In this document: piece after piece, positions 44,394 through 53,119 of the stretch
How the letters are laid out: every line of letters starts with the position of its first letter
Position numbering within the stretch: position 1 is the first letter of the stretch
NCBI GenBank assembly: GCA_016929525.1
Contig: JAFGIP010000111.1
Location: 1-64,000, forward strand
DNA length: 64,000 nt
Reading direction: 5' to 3'
Source of the DNA: Bacteroidales bacterium
Lineage (GTDB): Bacteria; Bacteroidota; Bacteroidia; Bacteroidales; UBA10428
The notes under the pieces: generated by a model
Database searches by the model: none
What the model was told of the DNA's origin: nothing
Seen by the model: only the letters and a program-made list of their open reading frames with translations
Program-made: the position numbers and the translations under genes

Positions 44394-46295
44394 ATGTTGC
44401 AGTTTAATTACATATCGAATTGCCTAAAATACTATGTGTATATCATTATTGCTTTTATAAGCATTATTGACAGTCATTCTCAGTTTATCACTGTTGATAA
44501 CAGGACAGGCATCTGGTCAGATACTTTATCCTGGGCAGATTTTGATTATCCGGACACCTATCTTGACTCAGCAGATGTAGAATGTTTTGGTTATATAAGC
44601 TCTTACAGATGTCTAAGATTCAATAATGGCAGACTGGTCATTCACGATACCCTTGTAATATACTCCGGACTGACCCTTGATAACAATGAGATCCTGGAGA
44701 TAGATTCAGGGGGCGTACTGATTGTGCTGGGGGATTATCTCTCAAGAAATCAAGTGGAGGTATATAACAATGGTTACCTGGTGGTAGCGGGAGAATTTAC
44801 AATGTTGGGTGTCGATAATCAGGGACTTTTCAGAAATATGTCCTTTGGTGAGGTATACTTGTTTGACAGCACACCTGAAATTAAACGAGACATAGAGTAC
44901 GCCGATCTTTATTGTACATCACCCGATAATTATCCAGCTCAATGTGGATACGGTAATGAAACAGATCTTAACAACAGTAATATCGGCAGGTTTTTTAATT
45001 CATTAAACTATGATCCTGGCTTTATGTACGATTGCAATGCTTTCAATTTTACAGTTTCATCTGAAGTGATTTGTATGAATGATGCAGCAACATTTTATTT
45101 TCTCGGGAACACTGATAATGACGAAGCATTATATGTCTGGAATTTCGGGGAAGGAGCAGAGCCTGAAACAGCAACCGGATTTGGTCCGTTTGAAGTTATG
45201 TATAATTCAGAAGGAACGAAAAATATTCAGTTATCCAGGGATTCTCTTGCTGTTATAAAGGAAGATTTAGTAGAGGTATTTCCGGCGGTTACTTTATCGC
45301 TTTCCGATACAAGTTTATGCGGTGAAGGGAAAGTTGCACTCACAGCTCAGAATGTAACGGGACATGTTGTATATTTTTCACTTGACATGGGGGCAACATT
45401 ATTTGACTCGTTATATACAATGCCTTATCAAACTGAGATTAACCTGGAAGATGGTGAAGAGATAAATATTTATGCATTGGGTATTGACACTATAACGGGC
45501 TGCAATAATCATTGGACAGACTCTGCACGCATTATCTCGATTTTAACTCCACAAATGCAGATAATCTCCGATACGGGTATATGCGGTGAAGGAGCTGTTA
45601 CGCTCACAGCGCAGAATGTTACAGGACAAACTGTATATTTTTCACTTGATATGGGTACAACAATTTACGATTCGTCATTTGCGGCCCCTTATCAAACTGA
45701 AATTAGTCTGGCAGAAGGTGAAGAAATAATTATTCATGCACTGTGCATCGACACAATAACAGGTTGCAATAACAATTGGTCGGACTCTTCACATATAACA
45801 TCCTTTTCAGTTCCACAGGTGCAGATAATTGGGGACACTATTCTTTGCAATGATGATGATGAAACTTATTATCTTGAAGACACATACCTGAGTTATGAGT
45901 GGCATGATGGCAGCACTGCTCCCGATTATACGACAGACAGGGCAGAATTAATTTATGTAAGTGTGGTAGATGATAATTACTGTGAAGGTTTCGATTCTAT
46001 ACTACTGAGATACTGTGATAAACCGGGCGAAGAAGAGGTTTTTACATTTACACCCAATGGTGATGGTATAAACGATTACTGGATTATTAAAGGCATTGAA
46101 AATTATCCATTGGCGAAAGTGATGGTATTTGACAAGGCCGGCAGAAAAGTATATAACTGTGCAGGAAACTATCAGAATAACTGGGATGGTAGTAAGAATG
46201 GCAGCACATTGCCTTTAGACAGTTATTATTTTCTTATTGATTATAGCTCATACAATCTAAGGAATACACTTGGTATTATCACAATTCTCCATTAA
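44394..46295 (+). CDS. T9SS type B (gliding-motility-associated C-terminal domain) secreted protein with duplicated Ig-like modules
   Basis: The ATG at 44394 gives a good Sec signal (LKYYVYIIIAFISIIDSHSQ) and a 633-residue protein. An N-terminal beta-rich region is followed by a PKD-like module (YVWNFGEG) and two near-identical ~90-residue modules, each with LCGEG or ICGEG, LTAQNVTG, VYFSLDMG, YQTEI and IDTITGCNN. The C-terminus is a type B T9SS sorting domain: FTPNGDGINDYWIIKG, then VFDKAGRKVY and NNWDGSKNG. The protein is secreted to the cell surface or medium and is probably an adhesin. The high similarity of the two modules suggests recent duplication. Confidence 0.87.
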   Translation: MLQFNYISNCLKYYVYIIIAFISIIDSHSQFITVDNRTGIWSDTLSWADFDYPDTYLDSADVECFGYISSYRCLRFNNGRLVIHDTLVIYSGLTLDNNEILEIDSGGVLIVLGDYLSRNQVEVYNNGYLVVAGEFTMLGVDNQGLFRNMSFGEVYLFDSTPEIKRDIEYADLYCTSPDNYPAQCGYGNETDLNNSNIGRFFNSLNYDPGFMYDCNAFNFTVSSEVICMNDAATFYFLGNTDNDEALYVWNFGEGAEPETATGFGPFEVMYNSEGTKNIQLSRDSLAVIKEDLVEVFPAVTLSLSDTSLCGEGKVALTAQNVTGHVVYFSLDMGATLFDSLYTMPYQTEINLEDGEEINIYALGIDTITGCNNHWTDSARIISILTPQMQIISDTGICGEGAVTLTAQNVTGQTVYFSLDMGTTIYDSSFAAPYQTEISLAEGEEIIIHALCIDTITGCNNNWSDSSHITSFSVPQVQIIGDTILCNDDDETYYLEDTYLSYEWHDGSTAPDYTTDRAELIYVSVVDDNYCEGFDSILLRYCDKPGEEEVFTFTPNGDGINDYWIIKGIENYPLAKVMVFDKAGRKVYNCAGNYQNNWDGSKNGSTLPLDSYYFLIDYSSYNLRNTLGIITILH

Positions 46296-46349
46296 CTGCA
46301 ACTGATTTAATAAACATCTGTCGATTTTACCTGAGATTTTTATTTAGGA

Positions 46350-47033
46350 TTATTCTGTCATTTCATTAATAATGTCAACGCCGGCACTAGTGCCGATTCT
46401 GGTAGCACCTGCTTCTATCATTTGAATAACGGTATCAAAAGTTCTGATTCCTCCTGCAGCTTTTATACCTATAGAATCACCAACAACAGATTTCATGATT
46501 TTAACATTTTCCACGGTCGCTCCTTCCGGTCCAAAGCCTGTAGATGTTTTTACAAAGTCGGCTCCTACCTTCATAACAATCCTGCAAACCAGTTCTATTT
46601 GTGAACGGCTTAAGTAACATGTCTCGATTATTACTTTGGAAATTATGTTATTCCTGCGACAAATATTTACTATACTTTCAATTTCCGATTGGACATAGTT
46701 AGTACTTTTTCCAATAAGAGCACTGATATTTATAACCATATCAATCTCATTTGCTCCGCGCTCAATGGCATCTTTTGTCTCAAATATTTTAACCTCCTTA
46801 GTATTATGCCCCAGCGGGAATCCCACCACCGAACCGACTTTTATTTGGCTGCCCGCAAGATATCGCACAGCATTTTCGATTTCTGAAGGATGGACCATGA
46901 TGCAGGCAAACCCATACTGAATAGCATCAGTGCATAATTTTTTTATAATTTCCGGCTTACCGTCGGATTTCAGGAATGTATGGTCGATCAAGCCTGCGAG
47001 TTCTTTCTTTGATATTTTAGTGGTTCTTTTCAT
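46350..47033 (-). CDS. deoC: Deoxyribose-phosphate aldolase
   Basis: DeoC cleaves 2-deoxyribose-5-phosphate to glyceraldehyde-3-phosphate and acetaldehyde. I choose the ATG at 47033 (MKRTTKISKKELAGLIDHTFL), because the upstream extension is poorly conserved in type; the protein is then 227 residues, normal for the short DeoC group. The Schiff-base lysine is Lys162 in FVKTSTGFG, with KVIIETCYL and IKAAGGIRT also present. It diverges from the lactonase gene across about 110 bp. No other deo gene is nearby. Confidence 0.93.
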   Translation of the reverse strand: MKRTTKISKKELAGLIDHTFLKSDGKPEIIKKLCTDAIQYGFACIMVHPSEIENAVRYLAGSQIKVGSVVGFPLGHNTKEVKIFETKDAIERGANEIDMVINISALIGKSTNYVQSEIESIVNICRRNNIISKVIIETCYLSRSQIELVCRIVMKVGADFVKTSTGFGPEGATVENVKIMKSVVGDSIGIKAAGGIRTFDTVIQMIEAGATRIGTSAGVDIINEMTE

Positions 47034-47141
47034 CTTAATTGTTAATCTTCTGCAAGATAGGTACATTAAAGTTATTTTGATAAATGATTCCAGTGTTTCG
47101 ATATTTTGCTTTAAAATTGGATAACTTGCAAAAAACATTAA

Positions 47142-48323
47142 ATGATGAGAACTAAGTTATACTTAAGTTTAGTGATTACCGGGTTTGTTTTTTTTCATAT
47201 TACCGACTGCAGAAACTCTTATAATGTTAAGAGGGGAAGTGGGAAAAATAAAAAATGGCTCGCAATAGGAACCTACACCGAAGACCTTGGTTGGGTTGCA
47301 GGGAAAGCTGAAGGTATATACATGTATGAGGTGGATATGAATACAGGTAATCTGGAATATATTGCCACATCACCTGAAACGATCAATCCAAGTTATGTTT
47401 GTGTACATCCTGAAAAGGACATAATATATGTTGTAAACGAAACCGGGGGGAAGGAAAATGTTCCTCTTGGCCTAGTCAGTGCTTTCAGTATAGACAGAAC
47501 GACCGGTGCATTGGAATTTATCAGTTCGGTTTCATCTGAGGGAATCAGCCCATGTCATTTAAGTCTGGATGTTAAAGCTGATTACATTTTTGTTGCAAAT
47601 TATGTAACCGGCACGATTGCAATGCTTCCGTTAGATGATGATGGCTCATTAAAAGAAGCTTCTTCTGTTATTCAGCATACGGCAGATGATCCCGATCGGC
47701 AACCCCATGCACATATGGTTTTACCTTCAACTGACGGGCGCTTTCTTTATGGTATTGATCTGGGGATTGATATGGTGATGCAGTATAAGATTGACAGAGA
47801 GAATAACCTGTTGACAGAGGTGAGCAGAATAAGAGCTGAACAGGGTGCAGGCCCCAGGCAAATGACTTTTCATCCGTCAGATAAGTGGGCATATGTTATC
47901 AACGAACTCAATGGCACTATAGATGCTTTCAGCGTAGATAAAAAATCGGGAGAACTCGGGAGAATCCAGACGATCTCTACACTGCAAAAAGAAAGCGAAG
48001 ATATCCCGCGGAGTGCCGATATTCAAATCACACCATCCGGAAAATATCTTTATGCATCAAACAGGGCAGAGTTCAATGATATTGCAATTTATTCTGTTGA
48101 CAGTGCAAATGGAAGACTGCAGCTTGCGGGACATAAAAACACCGGGGGTAAAACGCCAAGGAATTTTGTTATTGGCCCAAGTGGAGAGTTATTAATTGTT
48201 GCCAACCAGGATTCGGATAATTTGGTAGTATTCAGAATAGATGCTGAAACAGGAGAGTTGGTGGAAACCGGCATCAGCGTTGAAGTTCCAACGCCGGTAT
48301 GTATTAAGTTTATTGGGGATTAA
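47142..48323 (+). CDS. Lactonase-family seven-bladed beta-propeller protein
   Basis: The 393-residue protein has an N-terminal hydrophobic segment (about 5-20) with a possible but atypical lipobox (TDC at about 23), then a propeller of the Pgl/YkgB lactonase family (AIGTYTEDLG, YVCVHPEKDIIYVVNE, QPHAHMVLPSTDGRFLYGIDLG, GAGPRQMTFHPSDKWAYVINEL, PRNFVIGPSGELLIVANQDSDNLVVF). E. coli Pgl hydrolyses 6-phosphogluconolactone, but exported family members have other or unknown substrates. Two adjacent ATGs give two equal start choices. The gene starts 109 bp from deoC. Confidence 0.88.
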   Translation: MMRTKLYLSLVITGFVFFHITDCRNSYNVKRGSGKNKKWLAIGTYTEDLGWVAGKAEGIYMYEVDMNTGNLEYIATSPETINPSYVCVHPEKDIIYVVNETGGKENVPLGLVSAFSIDRTTGALEFISSVSSEGISPCHLSLDVKADYIFVANYVTGTIAMLPLDDDGSLKEASSVIQHTADDPDRQPHAHMVLPSTDGRFLYGIDLGIDMVMQYKIDRENNLLTEVSRIRAEQGAGPRQMTFHPSDKWAYVINELNGTIDAFSVDKKSGELGRIQTISTLQKESEDIPRSADIQITPSGKYLYASNRAEFNDIAIYSVDSANGRLQLAGHKNTGGKTPRNFVIGPSGELLIVANQDSDNLVVFRIDAETGELVETGISVEVPTPVCIKFIGD

Positions 48324-48474
48324 TGGGGTATTGGATTAACGGAATAATGGGGAGATGGGCGATGGTATAATGAAATTTCCAATTTAACTTTCCAGTACCT
48401 AAAAAACTTTAAGTACTGATATTTAAACAGAATCAATTTTTTTAGTGTTTCTAGGTTGACAGAACCAGCTGTTA

Positions 48475-49170
48475 CTATACTTCAACCATAAGCTTGAAAC
48501 CTGCATTGTGCACATTAACGATAGTTACCTTCGGATCGTCTTTCAGCATCTTGCGCAGTTTGGTTATATACACGTCCATGCTGCGGCCCATAAAATAATC
48601 GTTCTCGCCCCATATCTCCTTTAAGGCAATTTCGCGTTTCAGTAATTTATTTTTATAAGTGCACAACATTCGCAATACATCCGATTCCCTTTTTGTAAGC
48701 TGCCGCTTGTTACCATTATGGGAAAGGATCTGTTCATTGCTGTCGAATTCAAACTCACCAAAGTTAAATACTGTTGTTTTATTTGTATCAGTAATAAAAT
48801 CTTCTGTGCGTCTTAGTACGGCATTAATTCTCAGGATCAGTTCTTCGGTACTGAATGGTTTTGTTATATAATCGTCGCCACCGGTTTTAAAACCTCTTAT
48901 TTTATCTTCCTTCATTGATTTTGCCGTAAGAAAGATCAATGGAATTTTTTTATCCTGTTTTCTAATTTTTTCTGCCAGGGTGAATCCATCGATGAAGGGT
49001 AGCATAACATCCAGAATTGCCAGATGAAATGTATCATTTAAAAAGGCTTCCAGCCCCGAACGACCATCGTTGCAATGAGTAACAATAAAACCTTCCATTT
49101 CAAGGAAATCCTTGAGTACGATTCCCAGGTTGAGGTCATCTTCAACCAGAAGTAATTTTTTTTGGTTCAT
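48475..49170 (-). CDS. OmpR-family response regulator (RprY-like)
   Basis: The 231-residue protein has a receiver domain with Asp54 in LAILDVMLP and the conserved Lys in ITKPFS, joined to a winged-helix DNA-binding domain (LTKRESDVLRMLCTYKNKLLKRE). The sequence is close in pattern to Bacteroides RprY. It lies 38 bp after the stop of the histidine kinase gene, and the two form a kinase-first operon. Its targets are unknown; the box at 50505-50532 is a candidate. Confidence 0.92.
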   Translation of the reverse strand: MNQKKLLLVEDDLNLGIVLKDFLEMEGFIVTHCNDGRSGLEAFLNDTFHLAILDVMLPFIDGFTLAEKIRKQDKKIPLIFLTAKSMKEDKIRGFKTGGDDYITKPFSTEELILRINAVLRRTEDFITDTNKTTVFNFGEFEFDSNEQILSHNGNKRQLTKRESDVLRMLCTYKNKLLKREIALKEIWGENDYFMGRSMDVYITKLRKMLKDDPKVTIVNVHNAGFKLMVEV

Positions 49171-49208
49171 TTCTGTTAGTAGGTTTAACTATAACAATTT
49201 TTTACGTA

Positions 49209-50471
49209 TCAATCGATTTGCTCCTGTGGTAAATAAACATAAAACGTACTTCCATTGTTCAGATTACTCTGAACAGAAACTTCTCCATGATGGGCTTCAA
49301 CAATAGACTTGACATAATAAAGCCCCAGTCCGAATCCTTTGACATTATGAATATTTCCTGTAGAAATACGATAGAATTTATCAAATATTTTTTTCTGTGC
49401 TTCTTTGCTTATTCCGATTCCATTATCTGATATTGCTATCTGGAATCCGTTCATAACGTTTCTTGTCATAAGCCTGATCACGGGAGCGCCGGAAGAGTAT
49501 TTAACTGCGTTGTCTATTATATTACTGATTACATTTCTGATATGAGCAGTATCGATCAGGGCAGATGGATTCTTTGCCTTCAGTTCATAACTGAATTTAG
49601 TGTCGGCATCGCAGTCTTCAAGGCAAAAACTTTCTACGGCTATTCTTACGAGTTCATTTAAATCGGTAATTTCTTTATTTAATCTGATCTTTCCTTTATC
49701 GATAAGTGCGGTTTGCAATACAAGTTCTACCTGGGATTGCATGCGTTTGTTCTCATCGAGAATAATTTTTGAGTATTTGGTAATATTTTCAGGGATCGGT
49801 TTACCGGCACCTTTTATAAGAATTTCTGAAGCGAGTGATATTGTTGATATAGGGGTCTTAAATTCATGTGTCATGTTATTGATAAAATCGTTCTTTATTT
49901 CCGAGATTTTTTTCTGTCTGATTATATTGTAAATAACATAAACAAATGCACCTGTTATTATTATCAGGAATGCAATGGAAATAACAATCCACATTGTCAG
50001 TTCCATATAAATATTCTTATATCTGTTTGGAAAGTACACTGAAAGATGGACATATTCTTTTTTCCACAGACAGGAAAAGCAATCTTTATAAGATTCTTCT
50101 TCAAATTTGATATTGAAACCCGAAGAGGCATAAATAATTTCATCGTTGCTGGTTTTTACAATTGCAAACTCATATATAGTATCTAATCTGTGGTAATTAA
50201 CATATTTCTCAATAAGATTGGCTAACAGTGATGTATCAATGACATCGAAAAGATTTAACTGATCAAAGGGAACAATATTAACTGTCGTACTGGTATCAGC
50301 GAATTCCTGCATTTCTCCCATAACATCGGTCAGCATTCTGTCAGCACGGTCATCGTATTGGTTTTCGGCGGTTTCCAACTCTCTTTTCAGCCAGAATATC
50401 TGTGTAAATACCAGTCCGTTAAGTGAAATCGCAACCAGAATAATTACAATATTCAATGATGGTCTTTTCAT
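49209..50471 (-). CDS. Membrane sensor histidine kinase (RprX-like)
   Basis: The 420-residue kinase has two membrane segments (about 8-27 and 160-182) that bracket a roughly 130-residue extracytoplasmic sensor with a Cys pair (CFSCLW). The HisKA box is NNMTHEFKTPIS with His202, and the HATPase boxes are IIDNAVKYS, DNGIGI and GFGLGLYYV. It precedes the response regulator gene in an operon. A putative response-regulator box sits 34 bp upstream of the ATG. The signal it senses is not known. Confidence 0.93.
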   Translation of the reverse strand: MKRPSLNIVIILVAISLNGLVFTQIFWLKRELETAENQYDDRADRMLTDVMGEMQEFADTSTTVNIVPFDQLNLFDVIDTSLLANLIEKYVNYHRLDTIYEFAIVKTSNDEIIYASSGFNIKFEEESYKDCFSCLWKKEYVHLSVYFPNRYKNIYMELTMWIVISIAFLIIITGAFVYVIYNIIRQKKISEIKNDFINNMTHEFKTPISTISLASEILIKGAGKPIPENITKYSKIILDENKRMQSQVELVLQTALIDKGKIRLNKEITDLNELVRIAVESFCLEDCDADTKFSYELKAKNPSALIDTAHIRNVISNIIDNAVKYSSGAPVIRLMTRNVMNGFQIAISDNGIGISKEAQKKIFDKFYRISTGNIHNVKGFGLGLYYVKSIVEAHHGEVSVQSNLNNGSTFYVYLPQEQID

Positions 50472-50504
50472 CGTGGCTTTAAAATTAGTTGTTTATATTG
50501 CTGT

Positions 50505-50532
50505 TGTTAAACGATTTAACAGCGTTTTAACA
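50505..50532 (-). promoter_or_regulatory. Putative response-regulator binding box upstream of the kinase gene
   Basis: On the minus strand there are two TGTTAAA direct repeats 11 bp apart (50526-50532 and 50515-50521), separated by ACGC, and a third copy in inverted orientation (50505-50511) across a CGA. The 11-bp spacing of 7-bp words is the form bound by OmpR/PhoB-type regulators, so the site could mediate autoregulation by the RprY-like regulator. Confidence 0.5.
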
Positions 50533-50618
50533 AATAACAGATTTTAATGATATGATATAGATTACTGCAAAAATAATGATATGGATAATAAGAAAGGACA
50601 GGTAGTGAAAATCAACTG

Positions 50619-51188
50619 TTATTCGGTAGATTTATTGTACCTGGTCATTGTAAATTGAAGACCAATGGTTCCAAAGCTCTTGATAATTTCAATGCATATG
50701 CCGATTTTTTCAGGGAGATATTTTATTTCTTCGTCATCCCATTCACTTAATACATAATCTACCTGTTGCCCGGAATAGAAATTATTACCAATACCGAATC
50801 TTAGGCGTGCATAATTTTGTGTACCCAACACCTGGTTGATATTTGCCAGCCCGTTATGTCCTCCGTCGCCTCCCTTAGGTCTGATGCGAATAGTGCCAAA
50901 CGGTAGCGCAATATCGTCAACAAGTACAAGCAGGTTATCAGGAGTAATTTTAGCTTTGTTCAGATAGTAATTTACTGCCAAACCACTCCGGTTCATGTAT
51001 GTTGAAGGTTTCAGAAGAATAAATGTCCGGGATTTATATTTGTGTTCACAAGTATAACCATAACGTTTATCCCGAAAAGAAATATTGGATGCTTCTGCAA
51101 AAGCATCCAATATTTTAAATCCTATGTTATGGCGGGTATTTTGATATTCGTATCCCAAATTACCCAAACCCGCAATAAGGTATTTCAA
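50619..51188 (-). CDS. pth: Peptidyl-tRNA hydrolase
   Basis: Pth frees tRNA from peptidyl-tRNA dropped by the ribosome. The 189-residue protein has the catalytic His20 in QNTRHNIG, the STYMN(R)SG tRNA-contact segment, Asp91-Asp92 in LVDDIALP, and GGDGGHNGL. All key residues are present. It is downstream of rplY on the same strand (11-bp gap), which is the usual pairing of L25/Ctc with Pth in bacteria. Confidence 0.95.
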   Translation of the reverse strand: MKYLIAGLGNLGYEYQNTRHNIGFKILDAFAEASNISFRDKRYGYTCEHKYKSRTFILLKPSTYMNRSGLAVNYYLNKAKITPDNLLVLVDDIALPFGTIRIRPKGGDGGHNGLANINQVLGTQNYARLRFGIGNNFYSGQQVDYVLSEWDDEEIKYLPEKIGICIEIIKSFGTIGLQFTMTRYNKSTE

Positions 51189-51199
51189 GATTTATAGAT

Positions 51200-51868
51200 T
51201 TATTCTTCTTTACTTTCTTCGGCTTTTGCAGCGGTTTCAACACCTTCAGCAGCGGTTTCAACACCTTCAGCTTCAACACCTTCTTCACCTTCAGCAACTT
51301 CTTCTTCGATTTCCATACCTTTCGCCAGACGTGATGTTGATACTCCAGCAACCATTGCTCTAGAAGGATCGAGAAGTTCCAGATTTTCAAAATATAAATC
51401 GCCTACCTTGATAAAATCACCGATTTCCAAATCTGTAATGTCTATATCAAGAGACTCTGGGAGATCTTTAATAAGCCCTTTTACTTTCAGATATCTTCTT
51501 CTTTGGCGCAATTTTCCACCTGCCTTGATACCAACGGAATTCCCGACAATTTCAACCGGCATGGAAACGATAGCAGGCACGTCCTGGAATACCTGGATAA
51601 AATCGATGTGAAGCACTTCATCGGTAACAGGATGAAATTGTACATCTTTTAATATGGCCTGGTATTTTTTGCCATCGATATTCAAATTAATCAGATACAC
51701 ATTGTGAGTGTAAAGTATATGACGAAAATCGTTAGCGGGAGCACTAAAATGAACTACTTCTTCTCCACCATACATTACACATGGAACATTTCCATATTTT
51801 CTTAAGGTTTTTGTTTGCTTTTTACCTGTTTCTTTTCTCAGGCCTGCATTAATTTCAATAGATTTCAT
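51200..51868 (-). CDS. rplY: Ribosomal protein L25, general stress (Ctc) type
   Basis: The 222-residue protein has an N-terminal L25 5S-rRNA-binding domain (about 1-95, with NAGLRKETGKKQTKTLRKYG) and the C-terminal Ctc/TL5 domain (about 95-185), plus an acidic tail rich in Glu, Ala, Gly and Val. The tail is encoded by a 21-nt minisatellite. The gene is followed by pth. Upstream there is a predicted promoter and a roughly 90-nt leader with a strong dyad, which may relate to control of ribosomal-protein expression. Confidence 0.93.
   Translation of the reverse strand: MKSIEINAGLRKETGKKQTKTLRKYGNVPCVMYGGEEVVHFSAPANDFRHILYTHNVYLINLNIDGKKYQAILKDVQFHPVTDEVLHIDFIQVFQDVPAIVSMPVEIVGNSVGIKAGGKLRQRRRYLKVKGLIKDLPESLDIDITDLEIGDFIKVGDLYFENLELLDPSRAMVAGVSTSRLAKGMEIEEEVAEGEEGVEAEGVETAAEGVETAAKAEESKEE
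51228..51284. repeat. 21-nt minisatellite in the rplY tail
   Basis: Two identical 21-nt copies lie at 51228-51248 and 51249-51269, followed by a decayed third copy lacking six bases. They encode repeats of GVETAAE-type residues in the acidic tail, in frame with rplY. Copy number could vary between strains without frame change. Confidence 0.8.
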
Positions 51869-51904
51869 TTTTTTATTTTTAAAACAACTCGATACGTGCT
51901 ACTT

Positions 51905-51917
51905 GGAACCTGGTTCC
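51905..51917 (-). promoter_or_regulatory. Dyad in the rplY leader
   Basis: GGAACC-t-GGTTCC is a perfect dyad in the roughly 90-nt leader between the predicted start of transcription and the rplY ATG. With only one central base it cannot form a simple hairpin without opening a few pairs, so it could be a protein site or part of a larger RNA fold. Confidence 0.4.
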
Positions 51918-51964
51918 CCATCACACCATCGTTTTAAATAATTTTACTTTTTCAAAAAGGAGTG

Positions 51965-51972
51965 CAAATATA
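51965..51972 (-). promoter_or_regulatory. Predicted rplY promoter, -7 element TATATTTG
   Basis: On the minus strand TATATTTG matches TAnnTTTG, 97 bp upstream of the rplY ATG. A good -33 was not found. Confidence 0.5.
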
Positions 51973-52034
51973 GCAATTAACATGAATTATACATTACGTT
52001 CACACATAATTCTGACCAGATCAATATTATCCGG

Positions 52035-52973
52035 TTAAAAAATAAAACTGGAGCTTATCGATTTGTACTTATATACTTTACTAATAACATCGGCAAACAG
52101 ATCGGCAACGGAAATAACCTTGATCTTTTCGCTGTGTCCTCTTAATGGTATGGTATCTGAAACAGCAAGCTCATATATCGATGATTTATTGATACGTTCG
52201 TATGCAGGTCCCGAAAGTACCGGGTGTGTAGCTACTACTCTGACACTTTTTGCTCCCTGATCAATCATCATATCGGAAGCAAGGCAAACAGTACCTGCTG
52301 TATCGATCATGTCGTCAACAATAATGATGTTTTTATTTTTTACATCACCAATTACTTTCATCTCTGAAATTACATTGGCTTTTTTTCTTAGCTTGTAACA
52401 GATTGCCATTTCGGTATTCAGAAAACGGGAATAGGCATTGGCACGTTTTGAACCTCCTATATCGGGAGCAGCTATGACCATGTCCTCCAGTTCGAGACTC
52501 TTAAGATAAGGAACGAATAAAGATGATGCATACAAATGATCAACAGGGACATCGAAAAAACCCTGGATTTGGTCTGCGTGAAGATCCATTGTCATAACCC
52601 TGTCGGCACCGGCTTTGACAAGCAGGTTTGCTGCCAGTTTAGCCCCAATTGAACATCGGGGACGGTCTTTCCTGTCCTGGCGGGCAAGACCAAAATACGG
52701 CATTACGGCGACAACCTTATAAGCCGATGCTCTTTTTGCTGCATCTATCATCAGAAGGAATTCCATAAAATTGTCTTGCGGGGGGAAGGTCGACTGGATT
52801 ATAAATACAATACAACCTCTAACCGATTCGAGATATGCGGGCTGAAATTCACCATCGCTGAATTCAAGTACCGAAGTTTCTCCCAGTTCGGTTCCAAAGC
52901 TTTTAGCAATTTTTTCAGCAAGATATTTTGAAGCACGACCGGCAAAAAACTTGATAGGGGCCTTAATTTTCAT
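52035..52973 (-). CDS. prs: Ribose-phosphate pyrophosphokinase
   Basis: Prs makes PRPP from ribose-5-phosphate and ATP, feeding nucleotide, histidine and tryptophan synthesis. The 312-residue length fits class I enzymes. Visible hallmarks are the flexible-loop RQDRKDRPR, DLHADQIQGFFD with the conserved His, and the PRPP-binding motif IIVDDMIDTAGT. It is preceded by a predicted promoter and a short leader. The downstream 150 bp before rplY carry the rplY promoter, so the two are separate units. Confidence 0.96.
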   Translation of the reverse strand: MKIKAPIKFFAGRASKYLAEKIAKSFGTELGETSVLEFSDGEFQPAYLESVRGCIVFIIQSTFPPQDNFMEFLLMIDAAKRASAYKVVAVMPYFGLARQDRKDRPRCSIGAKLAANLLVKAGADRVMTMDLHADQIQGFFDVPVDHLYASSLFVPYLKSLELEDMVIAAPDIGGSKRANAYSRFLNTEMAICYKLRKKANVISEMKVIGDVKNKNIIIVDDMIDTAGTVCLASDMMIDQGAKSVRVVATHPVLSGPAYERINKSSIYELAVSDTIPLRGHSEKIKVISVADLFADVISKVYKYKSISSSFIF

Positions 52974-53020
52974 TTTTATTCAACTATAATAATATCAGGA
53001 TATTCCGTATTTGGGCGCAG

Positions 53021-53028
53021 CAAAAGTA
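53021..53028 (-). promoter_or_regulatory. Predicted prs promoter, -7 element TACTTTTG
   Basis: On the minus strand TACTTTTG fits TAnnTTTG, 48 bp before the prs ATG, implying a leader of about 40 nt. Confidence 0.5.
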
Positions 53029-53119
53029 AAAAATATCATCGCAAAAAATAAAATATAACTGCTGAAAATGATTAACGTGATATAAACAATTGTATTTGAT
53101 AGCCCAAATATCATGTTAA

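Noticed and set aside
47034-47138. Longer N-terminus of DeoC
   Set aside because: The extra 35 residues do not resemble DeoC and run into the divergent promoter region of the lactonase gene.
51160-51390. A minus-strand ORF rich in repeated VLKPL/VLKLK residues
   Set aside because: It is an out-of-frame reading of the rplY minisatellite and acidic tail; the rplY frame has the full L25/Ctc family match.
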